A stretch of DNA of 18,489 nucleotides from JAUYIW01 sp043818555 (GCA_043818555.1 JBDRFP010000024.1:1-18489); one strand, 5' to 3'; shown: positions 7,109-14,143, counted from the stretch's first letter. A program made the numbers and translations. The notes: generated by a model not told the origin, from the letters alone.

Positions 7109-7447
7109 TTATCCTTCCCACCCAGCGGCAGGTTCTGCAGGAGCCACGGCAGGCTTAGCGCCAGGCGTTGACGCCTTCACTTCATCTTTAAGCTTCTTTC
7201 CGGCTTTAAACTTAGGAATCTTCACAGCCGGCACATTAATGATCTCATTCGGTTTTCGTGGATTCACACCTTTGCGAGCTGCGCGCACGCGTGATGAGAA
7301 TGTTCCAAAACCCGCAATGGTAACTTCTTCGTCGCGTTTAAGTGCGTCGATAATAACATCCTGAAGCGCTGCCACCATGTCTTCAGCCTGTTTTTTATTG
7401 ATCCCAAGTTTTTCAGAGATTTTTAATGCAAGAGCTGCTTTGTTCAT
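7109..7447 (-). CDS. hup: HU-family DNA-binding protein
   Basis: Histone-like nucleoid protein of 112 residues that binds and bends DNA as a dimer. The core (1-90) is typical: MNKAALALKISEKLGINKKQ at the N-terminus, GFGTFSSRVRAARKGVNPRK forming the start of the DNA-binding arm, and the closing strand ending FKAGKKLKDEV. An extra Ala/Pro-rich tail (ASTPGAKPAVAPAEPAAGWEG) extends it about 20 residues beyond ordinary HU. The gene is monocistronic, with a consensus promoter and a shared terminator. Confidence 0.95.
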   Translation of the reverse strand: MNKAALALKISEKLGINKKQAEDMVAALQDVIIDALKRDEEVTIAGFGTFSSRVRAARKGVNPRKPNEIINVPAVKIPKFKAGKKLKDEVKASTPGAKPAVAPAEPAAGWEG

Positions 7448-7472
7448 ATTTGTTTTCGTTACTTCTAGTTGT

Positions 7473-7501
7473 ATTGTACATCATGGATTGAGAGTTGACA
7501 A
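7473..7501 (-). promoter_or_regulatory. Promoter of the HU gene
   Basis: Minus-strand TTGTCA (7501-7496), 17 bp spacer, TACAAT (7478-7473). The leader before the ATG at 7447 is about 20 nt and has no strong ribosome-binding site. Confidence 0.72.
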
Positions 7502-7617
7502 TTGAGCAAGAGTGATTAGACGGTGGGCGCAGTGATTAAGTGAGTAAGTAATTCGTAGCACTCAATCACTTTTGCCTTTTGTAAAATCACTCAGTCATTT
7601 TAGGTGGCTCTGTAAAG

Positions 7618-9147
7618 CTACCTTGCGTATTCGGTTACGCGAGTTTCACGAATTACAGTCACCTTGACCTCTCCCGGATAGGTGAGGCTGCTTTCGATCT
7701 TCTTTGCGATTTCACTTGCCAGCTTGTGCGCAGCATAGTCATCAATGGCCGCAGGCTGAACAAACACCCGGATTTCTCGACCGGCCTGAATCGCGTACGC
7801 CTTTTCAACGCCGGCGAATTCTTGGGCCGTGTTTTCCAAATCCTGCAAACGCTGCAAGTACTCTTCAACGCTGGTACGCCTTGCGCCCGGACGGGCACCG
7901 CTAATGGCATCTGCCGCCTTTACAATCACGCCCTCAATGGTTTTAGGCTTGTCTTCATGGTGCGCGATGGATTGGTAAGACAGCTCTTCAGGGAAGCCAA
8001 ACTTTTTCATGATGTTGTAGCCGATCTCCGGGTGAGCACCCTGCATGTCGTGGTCGACGGCTTTCCCAATGTCGTGGAACAGTCCGCCTTTTTTGCATGC
8101 AAACACATCGGCGCCAAGCTCTTCGGCGATAAGAGCGGAGATGCGAGCTACCTCAATCGAGTGCTGCAGAACATTCTGACCGTAACTGGTTCTAAACTTC
8201 AAACGGCCCAAAATTGAAATAAGCTTTGGATCGATCGACGAAACCGGAACCCCAAGTTCGTACAGGGCGTCTTCTCCGGCTTTCTTCATTTCCTTTGCCA
8301 GATCTTTTTTAGCCTGATTGATGGCGTCTTCAATTCTTGCCGGTTGGATTCTACCGTCTTTGATGAGCGCATCAAGCGCGCGCTTTGCTACCTGGCGCCG
8401 CACCGGCGAGAAGCCGCTAATCATGAGCGTCTCGGGTGTGTCGTCAATAATGATTTCGCAGCCGGTAAGGCGCTCAAGCGCTTTAATGTTTCTGCCCTCG
8501 CGGCCGATAATGCGTCCCTTCATGTCGTCGCTCGGAAGTTCAATCATTGTGGTAGTAGCATCAACAACATGCGAACCGGCAAAGCGCTGGATTGAAAGCG
8601 CCAGAATCTTTTGAGCCTTAATGTCGAGCGCCTCTTCGCCTTCCTGTTCGAGCTTGCGAATTCGCCCGAGCAAAGCTTCCTTCTGATCCTCTTCAACAAT
8701 TTGAAACAGCTCGCCTCGTGCCTGCTCCTTTGTGAGCCCGGCAACAGCCTGAAGTTTTTTGGCCTGCTCTTCAATCAGGTTGTCCACTTCGGAGTGAAGC
8801 TTTTTAATATCGATTTTGGCCTGCTCGATTTTTGATTTGCCTTCCTCAAGCTCCAGGAGTTGTTTGTCGAACATGCTCTCGCGCGAACGAAGCCTATCTT
8901 CGGCACTTTGCAATTCGCGTCTGCGCCTGTCTTCCTCGTTTTTGCCTTGGTCGAGGATGTTTACGGCCCTTTCCTTGGCTTTAAGTAAAATTTCCTGCTC
9001 CTTAATTTTTGCGTCTTTGATGATTTTATCTGCCTTGGCTTCGGCTGATTCAGCCTTGCTTTTCATTAGCAAATGGCGAATCAAAACACCGAGTCCAAGT
9101 CCAACTAAAAGAACCCCAAAGCCGACAAGTGCATCCAATGATGACAT
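7618..9147 (-). CDS. rny: Ribonuclease Y
   Basis: Membrane-anchored endoribonuclease that starts mRNA decay, 509 residues, near the usual ~520. An N-terminal membrane helix (about 5-28) is followed by a long charged coiled coil (30-190, rich in Lys/Glu). A KH domain follows (MKGRIIGREGRNIKALERL, near 208). The metal-dependent HD domain comes next (HSIEVARISALIAEELGADV near 328, catalytic HDIGKAVD near 357, and later the SIAHHEDKP segment). The gene is downstream of truB on the same strand, across ~200 bp that hold a 12 bp palindrome (GCGCAATTGCGC, 9253-9264) but no promoter I can assign with confidence. No ribosome-binding site is evident. Confidence 0.97.
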   Translation of the reverse strand: MSSLDALVGFGVLLVGLGLGVLIRHLLMKSKAESAEAKADKIIKDAKIKEQEILLKAKERAVNILDQGKNEEDRRRRELQSAEDRLRSRESMFDKQLLELEEGKSKIEQAKIDIKKLHSEVDNLIEEQAKKLQAVAGLTKEQARGELFQIVEEDQKEALLGRIRKLEQEGEEALDIKAQKILALSIQRFAGSHVVDATTTMIELPSDDMKGRIIGREGRNIKALERLTGCEIIIDDTPETLMISGFSPVRRQVAKRALDALIKDGRIQPARIEDAINQAKKDLAKEMKKAGEDALYELGVPVSSIDPKLISILGRLKFRTSYGQNVLQHSIEVARISALIAEELGADVFACKKGGLFHDIGKAVDHDMQGAHPEIGYNIMKKFGFPEELSYQSIAHHEDKPKTIEGVIVKAADAISGARPGARRTSVEEYLQRLQDLENTAQEFAGVEKAYAIQAGREIRVFVQPAAIDDYAAHKLASEIAKKIESSLTYPGEVKVTVIRETRVTEYAR

Positions 9148-9345
9148 ACGGTTTTTGGAGTCTAGAAATGAAAAAGGCGGGAAGCTAGTCCCTTAGGAAA
9201 GTATGGTTGAATTGTGTTGGGCCGATCGATCTTCGAAGGACGCCCAGTTTTAGCGCAATTGCGCCGTTTTCACGTTTTGAATTCAACATAATTTTACTGC
9301 CAATTTCACCCTAAACTTCCGGTTAGTAGTTACACTCCTAGACTA

Positions 9346-10071
9346 TCACGAGGTTTGAGAATCGTCAACTTGGTGTTCAGTATACAGTAGCCAGTAGTCA
9401 GCGGGTTTTATTTGATCGAGTTGATGAGCGTCAGCAACTTTGTACTCACCGATTGATGTTCGTCGCAAGTTTCGCAAGTACGCTTTGGTGCCGAGCTTTT
9501 CGCCCAGGTCGCGCGCGAGTGCGCGGATGTATGTGCCGGACGAGCATTTTATGCGGGCGTTTGCGATGATGAGGTCATCTTCGTGCTTGATTCCATCGAT
9601 AAGTTCGAACGCGCTTATTGTAACCTCCCGAGGCTCGCGTTCGATCTCCTTACCTTGCCTGGCGAGCTCGTAGAGTTTTTTGCCCTTCACTTTGATCGCC
9701 GCGTACATTGGTGGGATTTGACCATAAGTCCCTACCAAGCTTTTCATCGCTTTCTCAACATCATCCTTTGCATCCTTTGCAACCTTTGCAACCCTTGAAA
9801 CCCTTGAAACCTCGCTCTCCGAATCCAACGTTTCAGTACTCGCCCCAATCACAATCTCGGCAACGTATTCTTTATCCATCCCAACGAATTTGCTGATCTC
9901 TTTAGTTGCATCGCGACCAATGGCCACAATTAACAAGCCGGTAGCAAAAGGATCAAGCGTACCGGCATGGCCGATTTTTTTAATGCCTGTGATGCGCCGC
10001 AGTTTGTCAACAACATCGTGGGAAGTAATCCCGGCCGGTTTATCGATTAGTAGGAATCCGAAGTTTGTCAT
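9346..10071 (-). CDS. truB: tRNA pseudouridine-55 synthase TruB
   Basis: Isomerises U55 in the T-loop of tRNAs; cytoplasmic. Of 241 residues, the N-terminus ([20 protein letters not shown]) and the catalytic block [14 protein letters not shown] are standard, with the nucleophile at Asp40. [20 protein letters not shown] and [15 protein letters not shown] complete the family motifs. The protein lacks a recognisable C-terminal PUA domain, as in shorter bacterial forms. Residues 89-103 are encoded by a 9 bp tandem repeat ([15 protein letters not shown]), inserted before the segment that leads to IPPMYAA. Upstream on the minus strand is a repeat hairpin followed by a T-run. Confidence 0.96.
   Translation of the reverse strand: MTNFGFLLIDKPAGITSHDVVDKLRRITGIKKIGHAGTLDPFATGLLIVAIGRDATKEISKFVGMDKEYVAEIVIGASTETLDSESEVSRVSRVAKVAKDAKDDVEKAMKSLVGTYGQIPPMYAAIKVKGKKLYELARQGKEIEREPREVTISAFELIDGIKHEDDLIIANARIKCSSGTYIRALARDLGEKLGTKAYLRNLRRTSIGEYKVADAHQLDQIKPADYWLLYTEHQVDDSQTS
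9763..9807 (-). repeat. In-frame 9 bp tandem repeat inside truB
   Basis: Five consecutive 9-mers read on the plus strand: ATCCTTTGC twice, AACCTTTGC, AACCCTTGA twice, with a degenerate sixth following. Each adds three residues to TruB, so copy changes keep the frame. The surface loop they encode is rich in Lys/Arg/Asp. Confidence 0.9.
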
Positions 10072-10102
10072 ATGTGTTTATGGTGCCAGAAAAAAGAAAA
10101 AC

Positions 10103-10177
10103 TGTCATCCTGAGCGATCGCTAGTCGTTAAGCGAAGGATCCTTCGTCGCCAGTAAGCTCAGCTCCTCAGGATGACA
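10103..10177. repeat. 75 bp palindromic GTCATCCTGAG repeat
   Basis: Perfect 12 bp terminal inverted repeats TGTCATCCTGAG (10103-10114) and CTCAGGATGACA (10166-10177). Inside are the palindromes GCGATCGC (10114-10121) and CGAAGGATCCTTCG (10133-10146). On the minus strand the hairpin runs into TTTTTCTTTTTT, so it could end transcription toward truB. It has no coding content and looks like a MITE- or REP-like dispersed element. Confidence 0.85.
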
Positions 10178-10363
10178 AGAAGGGAGGTTGACAGACTTTG
10201 AATTTTGTTAATGTCTTGATCTCATCAAGCGCCGTCTACTCGCGCGACGTGAACTGTCGTGCACTAACGTTCCGCAGACCACCGAACCCTGACCGATCTA
10301 GTATCGCGCCGGGGTTTTATATTCCCTTGACCTCTTTTAACCTCCTTCCGGCCGAAGGCCGGA

Positions 10364-10393
10364 TAACCTCTCTTAACCTCTCTTAACCTCTCT
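10364..10393 (+). repeat. 10 bp tandem repeat upstream of the pseudopilin promoter
   Basis: Three exact copies of TAACCTCTCT, ending 7 bp before the -10 hexamer. Two degraded copies (TGACCTCTTT, TAACCTCCTT) lie just upstream at 10328-10347, separated by the GGCC-rich hairpin. The period equals about one helical turn. Confidence 0.9.
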
Positions 10394-10400
10394 TTTATGC

Positions 10401-10406
10401 TACAAT
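10401..10406 (+). promoter_or_regulatory. Extended -10 of the pseudopilin gene
   Basis: ATGC then TACAAT (10401-10406) makes an extended -10. No -35 hexamer is visible because that position falls in the tandem repeat. The ATG at 10416 is 9 bases past the -10, giving an almost leaderless transcript. Confidence 0.6.
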
Positions 10407-10415
10407 ATAAACAAT

Positions 10416-10904
10416 ATGAACACTCCTAATGGTTACACAAAAATCGACCTCATAGTTGCATTTGCGATTTTTTTGATCGCCGCGATTGTGATTGTCCTAA
10501 TCGGCAATCCCGGCAAGTTGCTTAAGCGTCAAAACGATCGCGTGCGCGAAGAGGGGACTCGCGATGTGATGGAAATTATGCTTGAGATGTTTTATGACGA
10601 TTCCGAGTCGTTTGCAGCCATGCTCGGCCCGGCAGCGGCGGGGAGAACCATGATTGGCACGGGCGAGAGTTGTGAGGGCGATTTTGGGTCACAATGTGGC
10701 GACGACGTGCTACGCGACTCCTGTCTCGACTTAGCCGAACATGCTGTTCCAGATTATATTAACGCTTTGCCGATCGATCCGCGCGGCAGTGTCTACTCGG
10801 CAGATCAGACCGGCTACTATCTTGAGTTCAAGGACAGCACACTTTATGTCGGCGCATGTAATCCTGAGGCAAGGGAGGAGATTGTGCTTTGGAATAGGTT
10901 CTGA
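10416..10904 (+). CDS. Type IV pilin-like (pseudopilin) protein, orphan
   Basis: 162 residues. The N-terminus reads MNTPNG then YTKIDLIVAFAIFLIAAIVI, a short class III-like prepilin leader with cleavage expected after Gly6 and a single membrane helix. The usual Glu at mature position 5 is Asp here. The segment after the helix (NPGKLLKRQNDRVREEGTRD) matches the NPxK...R-rich pattern of pilin-like proteins in Patescibacteria. The C-terminal half has four cysteines (C-x8-C, C-x..., last in YVGACNP), which may form disulfides, and the ALPIDPRG...TGYYLEF motif seen in minor pilins. No assembly ATPase, peptidase or platform gene is nearby. No ribosome-binding site. Confidence 0.78.
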   Translation: MNTPNGYTKIDLIVAFAIFLIAAIVIVLIGNPGKLLKRQNDRVREEGTRDVMEIMLEMFYDDSESFAAMLGPAAAGRTMIGTGESCEGDFGSQCGDDVLRDSCLDLAEHAVPDYINALPIDPRGSVYSADQTGYYLEFKDSTLYVGACNPEAREEIVLWNRF

Positions 10905-10910
10905 GAATGA

Positions 10911-10980
10911 GAGGGCTAATAGGGCTAGAAGAGCTAGTCATTGGCTCCTTTTTAGCTCCATTAGCCCTTCTAGCTCCTTT
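10911..10980. repeat. Palindromic 9-mer repeat element, copy 1
   Basis: Left side is three 9-mers, GGGCTAATA, GGGCTAGAA, GAGCTAGTC (10913-10939). The right side is inverted 9-mers TTAGCTCCA, TTAGCCCTT, CTAGCTCCT (10952-10978). The two sides can fold into a long imperfect hairpin with a T-rich loop, directly after the pseudopilin stop. Confidence 0.88.
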
Positions 10981-10992
10981 GCTATCGTTGCC

Positions 10993-11029
10993 TTGACAAA
11001 CCACCCCCGATGCGCTAACGTCGCGTTAG
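10993..11029 (+). promoter_or_regulatory. Promoter with overlapping inverted repeat (tautomerase-like gene)
   Basis: TTGACA (10993-10998), 17 bp spacer, TAACGT (11016-11021). A perfect inverted repeat CTAACG-TCG-CGTTAG (11015-11029) covers the -10 and the predicted start near 11028, the usual place for a repressor operator. AAAGGAGG follows about 8 bp before the ATG. Confidence 0.65.
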
Positions 11030-11054
11030 TTCTCATGCAACAAAGGAGGGAACG

Positions 11055-11447
11055 ATGCCGGTTCTGGAGATTAAAGGAATGCCGGATATGAACCCGATGT
11101 CACTCGTGGCTCTTGTCGGGAAATTACAGCGCGCAGTAGCAGGTGTGCTTGGGATCGACAAGAGTCAGATCAGCGTCTTTTTCCCGATCGATCGGTTAAG
11201 GGCGGGGCTCGGCGAAGAGCTCATATGCTATGTGGATGGTTTGATTCTAAATCCGGAGGGCAGGCCTGCTCGCACCAAAGAGGTTCAGGATCGGGTAGCG
11301 GACGCGATCAAGTCCGAGCTCAAGATCTTCGTCGGGGGCATGCTGCCAAACTGCTCAATGGGTGAGGTGTTCGTACGGCCTTTCGATCACGGGGCACAGG
11401 GTTTTGCTGAGTGGCACAGGCCTGAAGCCGAAGAGTCTGATGACTAG
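11055..11447 (+). CDS. Small protein resembling the tautomerase (4-OT/MIF) superfamily
   Basis: 130 residues beginning MPVLEIKGMP. If Met is removed, Pro1 would be exposed, the catalytic residue of tautomerases. A beta-alpha-beta-like order follows: PVLEIKG, helix SLVALVGKLQRAVAGVLGI, strand QISVFFPIDR. The second half repeats a similar helix-strand order (EVQDRVADAIKSELKIF, then GEVFVRPFD), as expected for a MIF- or CHMI-sized fused monomer. I infer the fold from Pro2 and this layout only; no substrate can be named. It has its own regulated-looking promoter, a good ribosome-binding site and a terminator, and is bracketed by two copies of the 9-mer repeat element. Confidence 0.45.
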   Translation: MPVLEIKGMPDMNPMSLVALVGKLQRAVAGVLGIDKSQISVFFPIDRLRAGLGEELICYVDGLILNPEGRPARTKEVQDRVADAIKSELKIFVGGMLPNCSMGEVFVRPFDHGAQGFAEWHRPEAEESDD

Positions 11448-11458
11448 TAGTTGTCCTG

Positions 11459-11483
11459 ACCCGTACGCGAGTGCGGGTTTTTT
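11459..11483 (+). terminator. Intrinsic terminator after the tautomerase-like gene
   Basis: Stem ACCCGTAC / GTGCGGGT (one G-U pair) capped by the GNRA-type tetraloop GCGA (11467-11470), followed by TTTTTTC. Confidence 0.92.
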
Positions 11484-11493
11484 CTTTTTGCCG

Positions 11494-11566
11494 AGAGGGC
11501 TAATAGGGCTAGAAGAGTTAGCGTAGCTAGTTTTTTTTAGCTCCATTAGCCCTTCTAGCTCCTTTG
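11494..11566. repeat. Palindromic 9-mer repeat element, copy 2
   Basis: Same architecture as the element at 10911-10980: GGGCTAATA, GGGCTAGAA, GAGTTAGCG, a T8 stretch, then the inverted side TAGCTCCATTAGCCCTTC and TAGCTCCTTTG. The outer arms are identical to copy 1 and only the centre differs. Confidence 0.9.
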
Positions 11567-11579
11567 TTCTCTTGTAAAA

Positions 11580-11608
11580 TTGACAAATTCCCCTCAAAAA
11601 GCTATCCT
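11580..11608 (+). promoter_or_regulatory. Promoter of infB
   Basis: Consensus TTGACA (11580-11585), 17 bp spacer, TATCCT (11603-11608). The predicted start is at 11615-11616, on the infB ATG. The -35 TTG is in frame with infB and could be mistaken for a start codon. Confidence 0.78.
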
Positions 11609-11615
11609 TCGCTAC

Positions 11616-13637
11616 ATGAATATATCAGAACTAGCAAGACGATTAAGAGTTTCAACAGAAGAGCTCCGAGCAAAGTTGCCAGAGCTTGGTTTTGATATTG
11701 GCTCAAAGGCAATTAAGATTCCGGACAGGGACGCTGGCAAAATTCAGTACGCCTGGCGCGAATACAAGAAGCGACTCTATCTTCAAAAGAAGATGGAAGA
11801 TCAGAAGGCTCGAGCGGAACGCAAGGCGCGAGTGCTCGAAGGGGATGCGGAAAAAGTTGGACTTCCGGCCACTATGACTGTGCGCGAGTTCGCAGAGATA
11901 CTTAACCTGCCAATAGCAAAAGTCATGCAGGAGCTGATGCGCGCCGGAATTTTGGCATCGTTAAATGAACGGATCGATTTTGATACTGCCTCGATTGTTG
12001 CAGAAGATCTTGGATTTTTTGCAGAAAAAATTGAAGGAGTAGAAAAGGAGGATGAATCCGGTCTTGAGAATTTAGAAGAGGCGCTTAAAACTGAGGGCAG
12101 AGAAGGGCTGGAGTACAGGCCGCCGGTGATTGTGGTGATGGGCCATGTTGATCATGGGAAAACAAAATTGCTAGATGCCATTCGGCGCACAAATGTTATC
12201 GACACTGAGTCCGGCGGGATTACGCAGCACATGGGCGCCTATCAGGTTGAGCACGTTCCGAAAGATAAAACAGAAGCAAAGCGCACGCTAACATTCATCG
12301 ACACACCGGGCCACGAGGCATTTACTGTTATGCGTTCGCGCGGAGCAAAAGTTGCCGACATTACAATTCTTGTTGTCGCGGCCGATGACGGCGTGCAGCC
12401 ACAAACGCGCGAGGCAATCGATATCGTGAAAGCGTCGCACATGCCGTATGTTGTGGCGATCAATAAAATTGATAAAGAAGACGCAAATGTTGAAAAGATT
12501 AAATCTCAGCTTGCAGAACTTAACCTCATCCCGGAAGAGTGGGGAGGGAAAACTATAATGGTGCCGATTTCAGCAAAGACCGAGCAGAATATTGAACAGC
12601 TGCTTGATATGCTGCTTTTGGTGGCTGACATGAACAAGGACCATATTGTTGCAGATCCTACGCGACGCGCTATTGGGACTATTATTGAGTCGCATGTGGA
12701 CAAGGGCGAGGGACCGGTGGCGACTGTGCTGGTGCAGACCGGAACGCTTAAGGTAGGCGACGCGCTTGGCGTAAAAGGAACGCAGTTTGGGCGCGTGCGG
12801 GCCATGAGGACCTGGGATGGGCAGGACATTCAGGAAGCCCCGCCGTCAACTCCGGTGAAGATTATTGGTTTTAAGGAAGCTCCGTCCGTTGGAGATATTA
12901 TGGAGGTGCCGGCCGATATAAAATTGCTCCATAAGCTCAAGTCTCAGCCTTCGCGAAAAGCCGGGGTTGAGGAGATTACAGTTTCGGCTCATGTGAGGAC
13001 CGAAGAGGAAAAAGAGAGCGGTGAAGACAAGCCGGTATTGAATTTGATTATTAAGGCTGATGTGCTGGGTTCGCTTGAGGCAATCATCGGAACAATCGAG
13101 AAGATCGACAATCCGTATGTTGATGTAAAAATCGTTAGTCGCGGGCTTGGCAATGTTACAGATGCCGATGTGCTCAGGGCAGAGGCGACCGGCGCTCCTG
13201 TTATGGCGTTTAATGTGAAGGTGGCCGGAACTGCCGCCACGCTGGCGCGCGAACAAAAGGTGGACATTGGAGAGTACAATATTATTTATCGTCTTTTTGA
13301 GGATGTTGAGGAGCGCGTGAAGAAGCTGGTGCCGGCCGAGAAAGTTTATACCGATCTGGGTAGCGTAAAGGTATTGGCGATTTTTAAAAAGACTACCAAG
13401 GGAGTTATTGTTGGCGGTCAGGTGGCCAAGGGTACCGTGGAGGTCAATTCGACCGCGCGCGTTATGCGTGACGGGGAGATTGTTGCCGAAGGTAAGATTG
13501 AGTCGCTGCAGTGCGGAAAGATGGATGTAAAAATTGCCGAACAAGGCGAAGAGTGCGGTATGGGATTTATTGGTAAGGCCAAGGTTGAGGTTGGTGATGT
13601 GCTGGAGGTGTACCGCGAGGAGATGATAGCGCGATAA
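11616..13637 (+). CDS. infB: Translation initiation factor IF-2
   Basis: GTPase that brings initiator tRNA to the 30S subunit, 673 residues, shorter than E. coli IF-2 because the N-terminal region is reduced. Residues 1-50 ([20 protein letters not shown]) and 82-140 hold two IF2_N-like modules. The G domain has GHVDHGKT (~176), DTPGHEAF (~229), NKID (~283) and the SAK motif. Domains II, III and the C-terminal fMet-tRNA-binding domain follow to the end ([20 protein letters not shown]). The start at 11616 is preferred over the in-frame TTG at 11580, which is the promoter -35. The gene stands alone, without the nusA or rbfA neighbours common elsewhere. Confidence 0.97.
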   Translation: MNISELARRLRVSTEELRAKLPELGFDIGSKAIKIPDRDAGKIQYAWREYKKRLYLQKKMEDQKARAERKARVLEGDAEKVGLPATMTVREFAEILNLPIAKVMQELMRAGILASLNERIDFDTASIVAEDLGFFAEKIEGVEKEDESGLENLEEALKTEGREGLEYRPPVIVVMGHVDHGKTKLLDAIRRTNVIDTESGGITQHMGAYQVEHVPKDKTEAKRTLTFIDTPGHEAFTVMRSRGAKVADITILVVAADDGVQPQTREAIDIVKASHMPYVVAINKIDKEDANVEKIKSQLAELNLIPEEWGGKTIMVPISAKTEQNIEQLLDMLLLVADMNKDHIVADPTRRAIGTIIESHVDKGEGPVATVLVQTGTLKVGDALGVKGTQFGRVRAMRTWDGQDIQEAPPSTPVKIIGFKEAPSVGDIMEVPADIKLLHKLKSQPSRKAGVEEITVSAHVRTEEEKESGEDKPVLNLIIKADVLGSLEAIIGTIEKIDNPYVDVKIVSRGLGNVTDADVLRAEATGAPVMAFNVKVAGTAATLAREQKVDIGEYNIIYRLFEDVEERVKKLVPAEKVYTDLGSVKVLAIFKKTTKGVIVGGQVAKGTVEVNSTARVMRDGEIVAEGKIESLQCGKMDVKIAEQGEECGMGFIGKAKVEVGDVLEVYREEMIAR

Positions 13638-13639
13638 GT

Positions 13640-13669
13640 TTGCCCGCGTATTGGTCGGTATGGTAAAAT
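13640..13669 (+). promoter_or_regulatory. Possible promoter upstream of the trxA repeat array
   Basis: TTGCCC (13640-13645), 18 bp spacer, TAAAAT (13664-13669) with a TGG extension. It would give trxA a leader of about 130 nt containing the repeat array. A second candidate -10 (GATAAT, 13790-13795) lies nearer the gene. Confidence 0.4.
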
Positions 13670-13710
13670 GCTGTCGGATTGCGAGAGTGATTGAGTGATT
13701 GAGTGGCTCG

Positions 13711-13800
13711 ACAATAAACTTCGCTTCCTGACAATAAACCTTGCTTCCCAATAATAAACCTTGTAGACCGACAATAAACTAGGTCGCCAGATAATTAATT
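13711..13800 (+). repeat. 20 bp tandem repeat array upstream of trxA
   Basis: Units begin every 20 bp at 13711, 13731, 13751 and 13771, with a degenerate fifth at 13791. The first half (ACAATAAACY) is nearly constant; the second half varies (TCGCTTCCTG, TTGCTTCCCA, TTGTAGACCG, AGGTCGCCAG). The 20 bp period equals about two helical turns. The array ends 8 bp before the trxA ATG. Just before it, at 13686-13705, is a short TGATTGAG tandem run. Confidence 0.9.
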
Positions 13801-13807
13801 ACGCCAT

Positions 13808-14119
13808 ATGAACCTCACCTCTGACAACTTTGACGCAGCTGTGCTGCAAGCGGAAAGTATTGTACTTGTAGATTTTTGGGCGCCGTGGTGCGGGCCGTGC
13901 AAAGCAATGGCGCCAATTGTTGACGAGCTTGCTGGCGAAATGAGTGATGTAGCGATCGCGAAGGTAAATGTTGATGATAGCCCGCAGCTGGCTCAGCAGT
14001 TTAATATTTTATCAATTCCGACTTTTTTAATCTTTAAGTCCGGTCAGGTGGTTGAACAGTTTTCAGGGTCGATGAGCAAGGAGATGTTGAAGGAGAAGAT
14101 TGAGAAGCATAAGGATTAG
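13808..14119 (+). CDS. trxA: Thioredoxin
   Basis: Cytoplasmic disulfide reductase of 103 residues. The active site WAPWCGPCKAMAP places the redox pair at Cys28 and Cys31. The buried aspartate region and the cis-proline loop (LSIPTFLIFKSGQ) are intact. The length is standard. It is followed 24 bp later by thioredoxin reductase, which recharges it with NADPH electrons, so the two form a working pair. No ribosome-binding site is clear; an AT-rich element just upstream may serve as a -10 for a short-leader transcript. Confidence 0.97.
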   Translation: MNLTSDNFDAAVLQAESIVLVDFWAPWCGPCKAMAPIVDELAGEMSDVAIAKVNVDDSPQLAQQFNILSIPTFLIFKSGQVVEQFSGSMSKEMLKEKIEKHKD

Positions 14120-14143
14120 GTTTTGGGTTTTAGGGATTAGGCT

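Larger units (their letters stand above)
10072..10415. other. 344 bp intergenic region between truB and the pseudopilin
   Basis: No convincing gene. It contains a 75 bp palindromic repeat (10103-10177), a TTGACA at 10188-10193 without a good -10, and a middle stretch (10225-10315) that can fold locally, for example GCGCGACG/TGTCGTGC around 10240-10260 with G-U pairs. It also has a perfect hairpin TCCGGCC-GAA-GGCCGGA (10347-10363) and a 10 bp tandem array next to the pilin promoter. The middle part could be a structured RNA, but I could match it to no known family. Confidence 0.6.

Noticed and set aside
7029..7364. 111-codon plus-strand ORF between MFS and HU
   Set aside because: It spans a bidirectional terminator and is antisense to HU.
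9148..9345. Possible structured RNA upstream of rny
   Set aside because: There is a 12 bp palindrome and short self-complementary words, but no extended fold, no match to SRP, 6S or tmRNA signatures, and no assignable promoter.
10198..10386. 62-codon plus-strand ORF starting at TTG upstream of the pseudopilin
   Set aside because: No ribosome-binding site, a rare start codon, and it runs through the hairpin and the tandem repeats.
10911..11566. Tautomerase-like gene with flanking repeats as an insertion sequence
   Set aside because: The enclosed gene has no transposase features, the repeats are not terminal inverted repeats of one element, and no target duplication is visible.
12846..13751. 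301-codon minus-strand ORF opposite infB
   Set aside because: It lies antisense to the conserved C-terminal domains of IF-2, has low-complexity composition and no family motif; it is a shadow of infB codon bias.
13711..13800. Array upstream of trxA as a CRISPR
   Set aside because: The 20 bp period is too short for repeat plus spacer, the variable halves resemble each other, and no cas gene is present.
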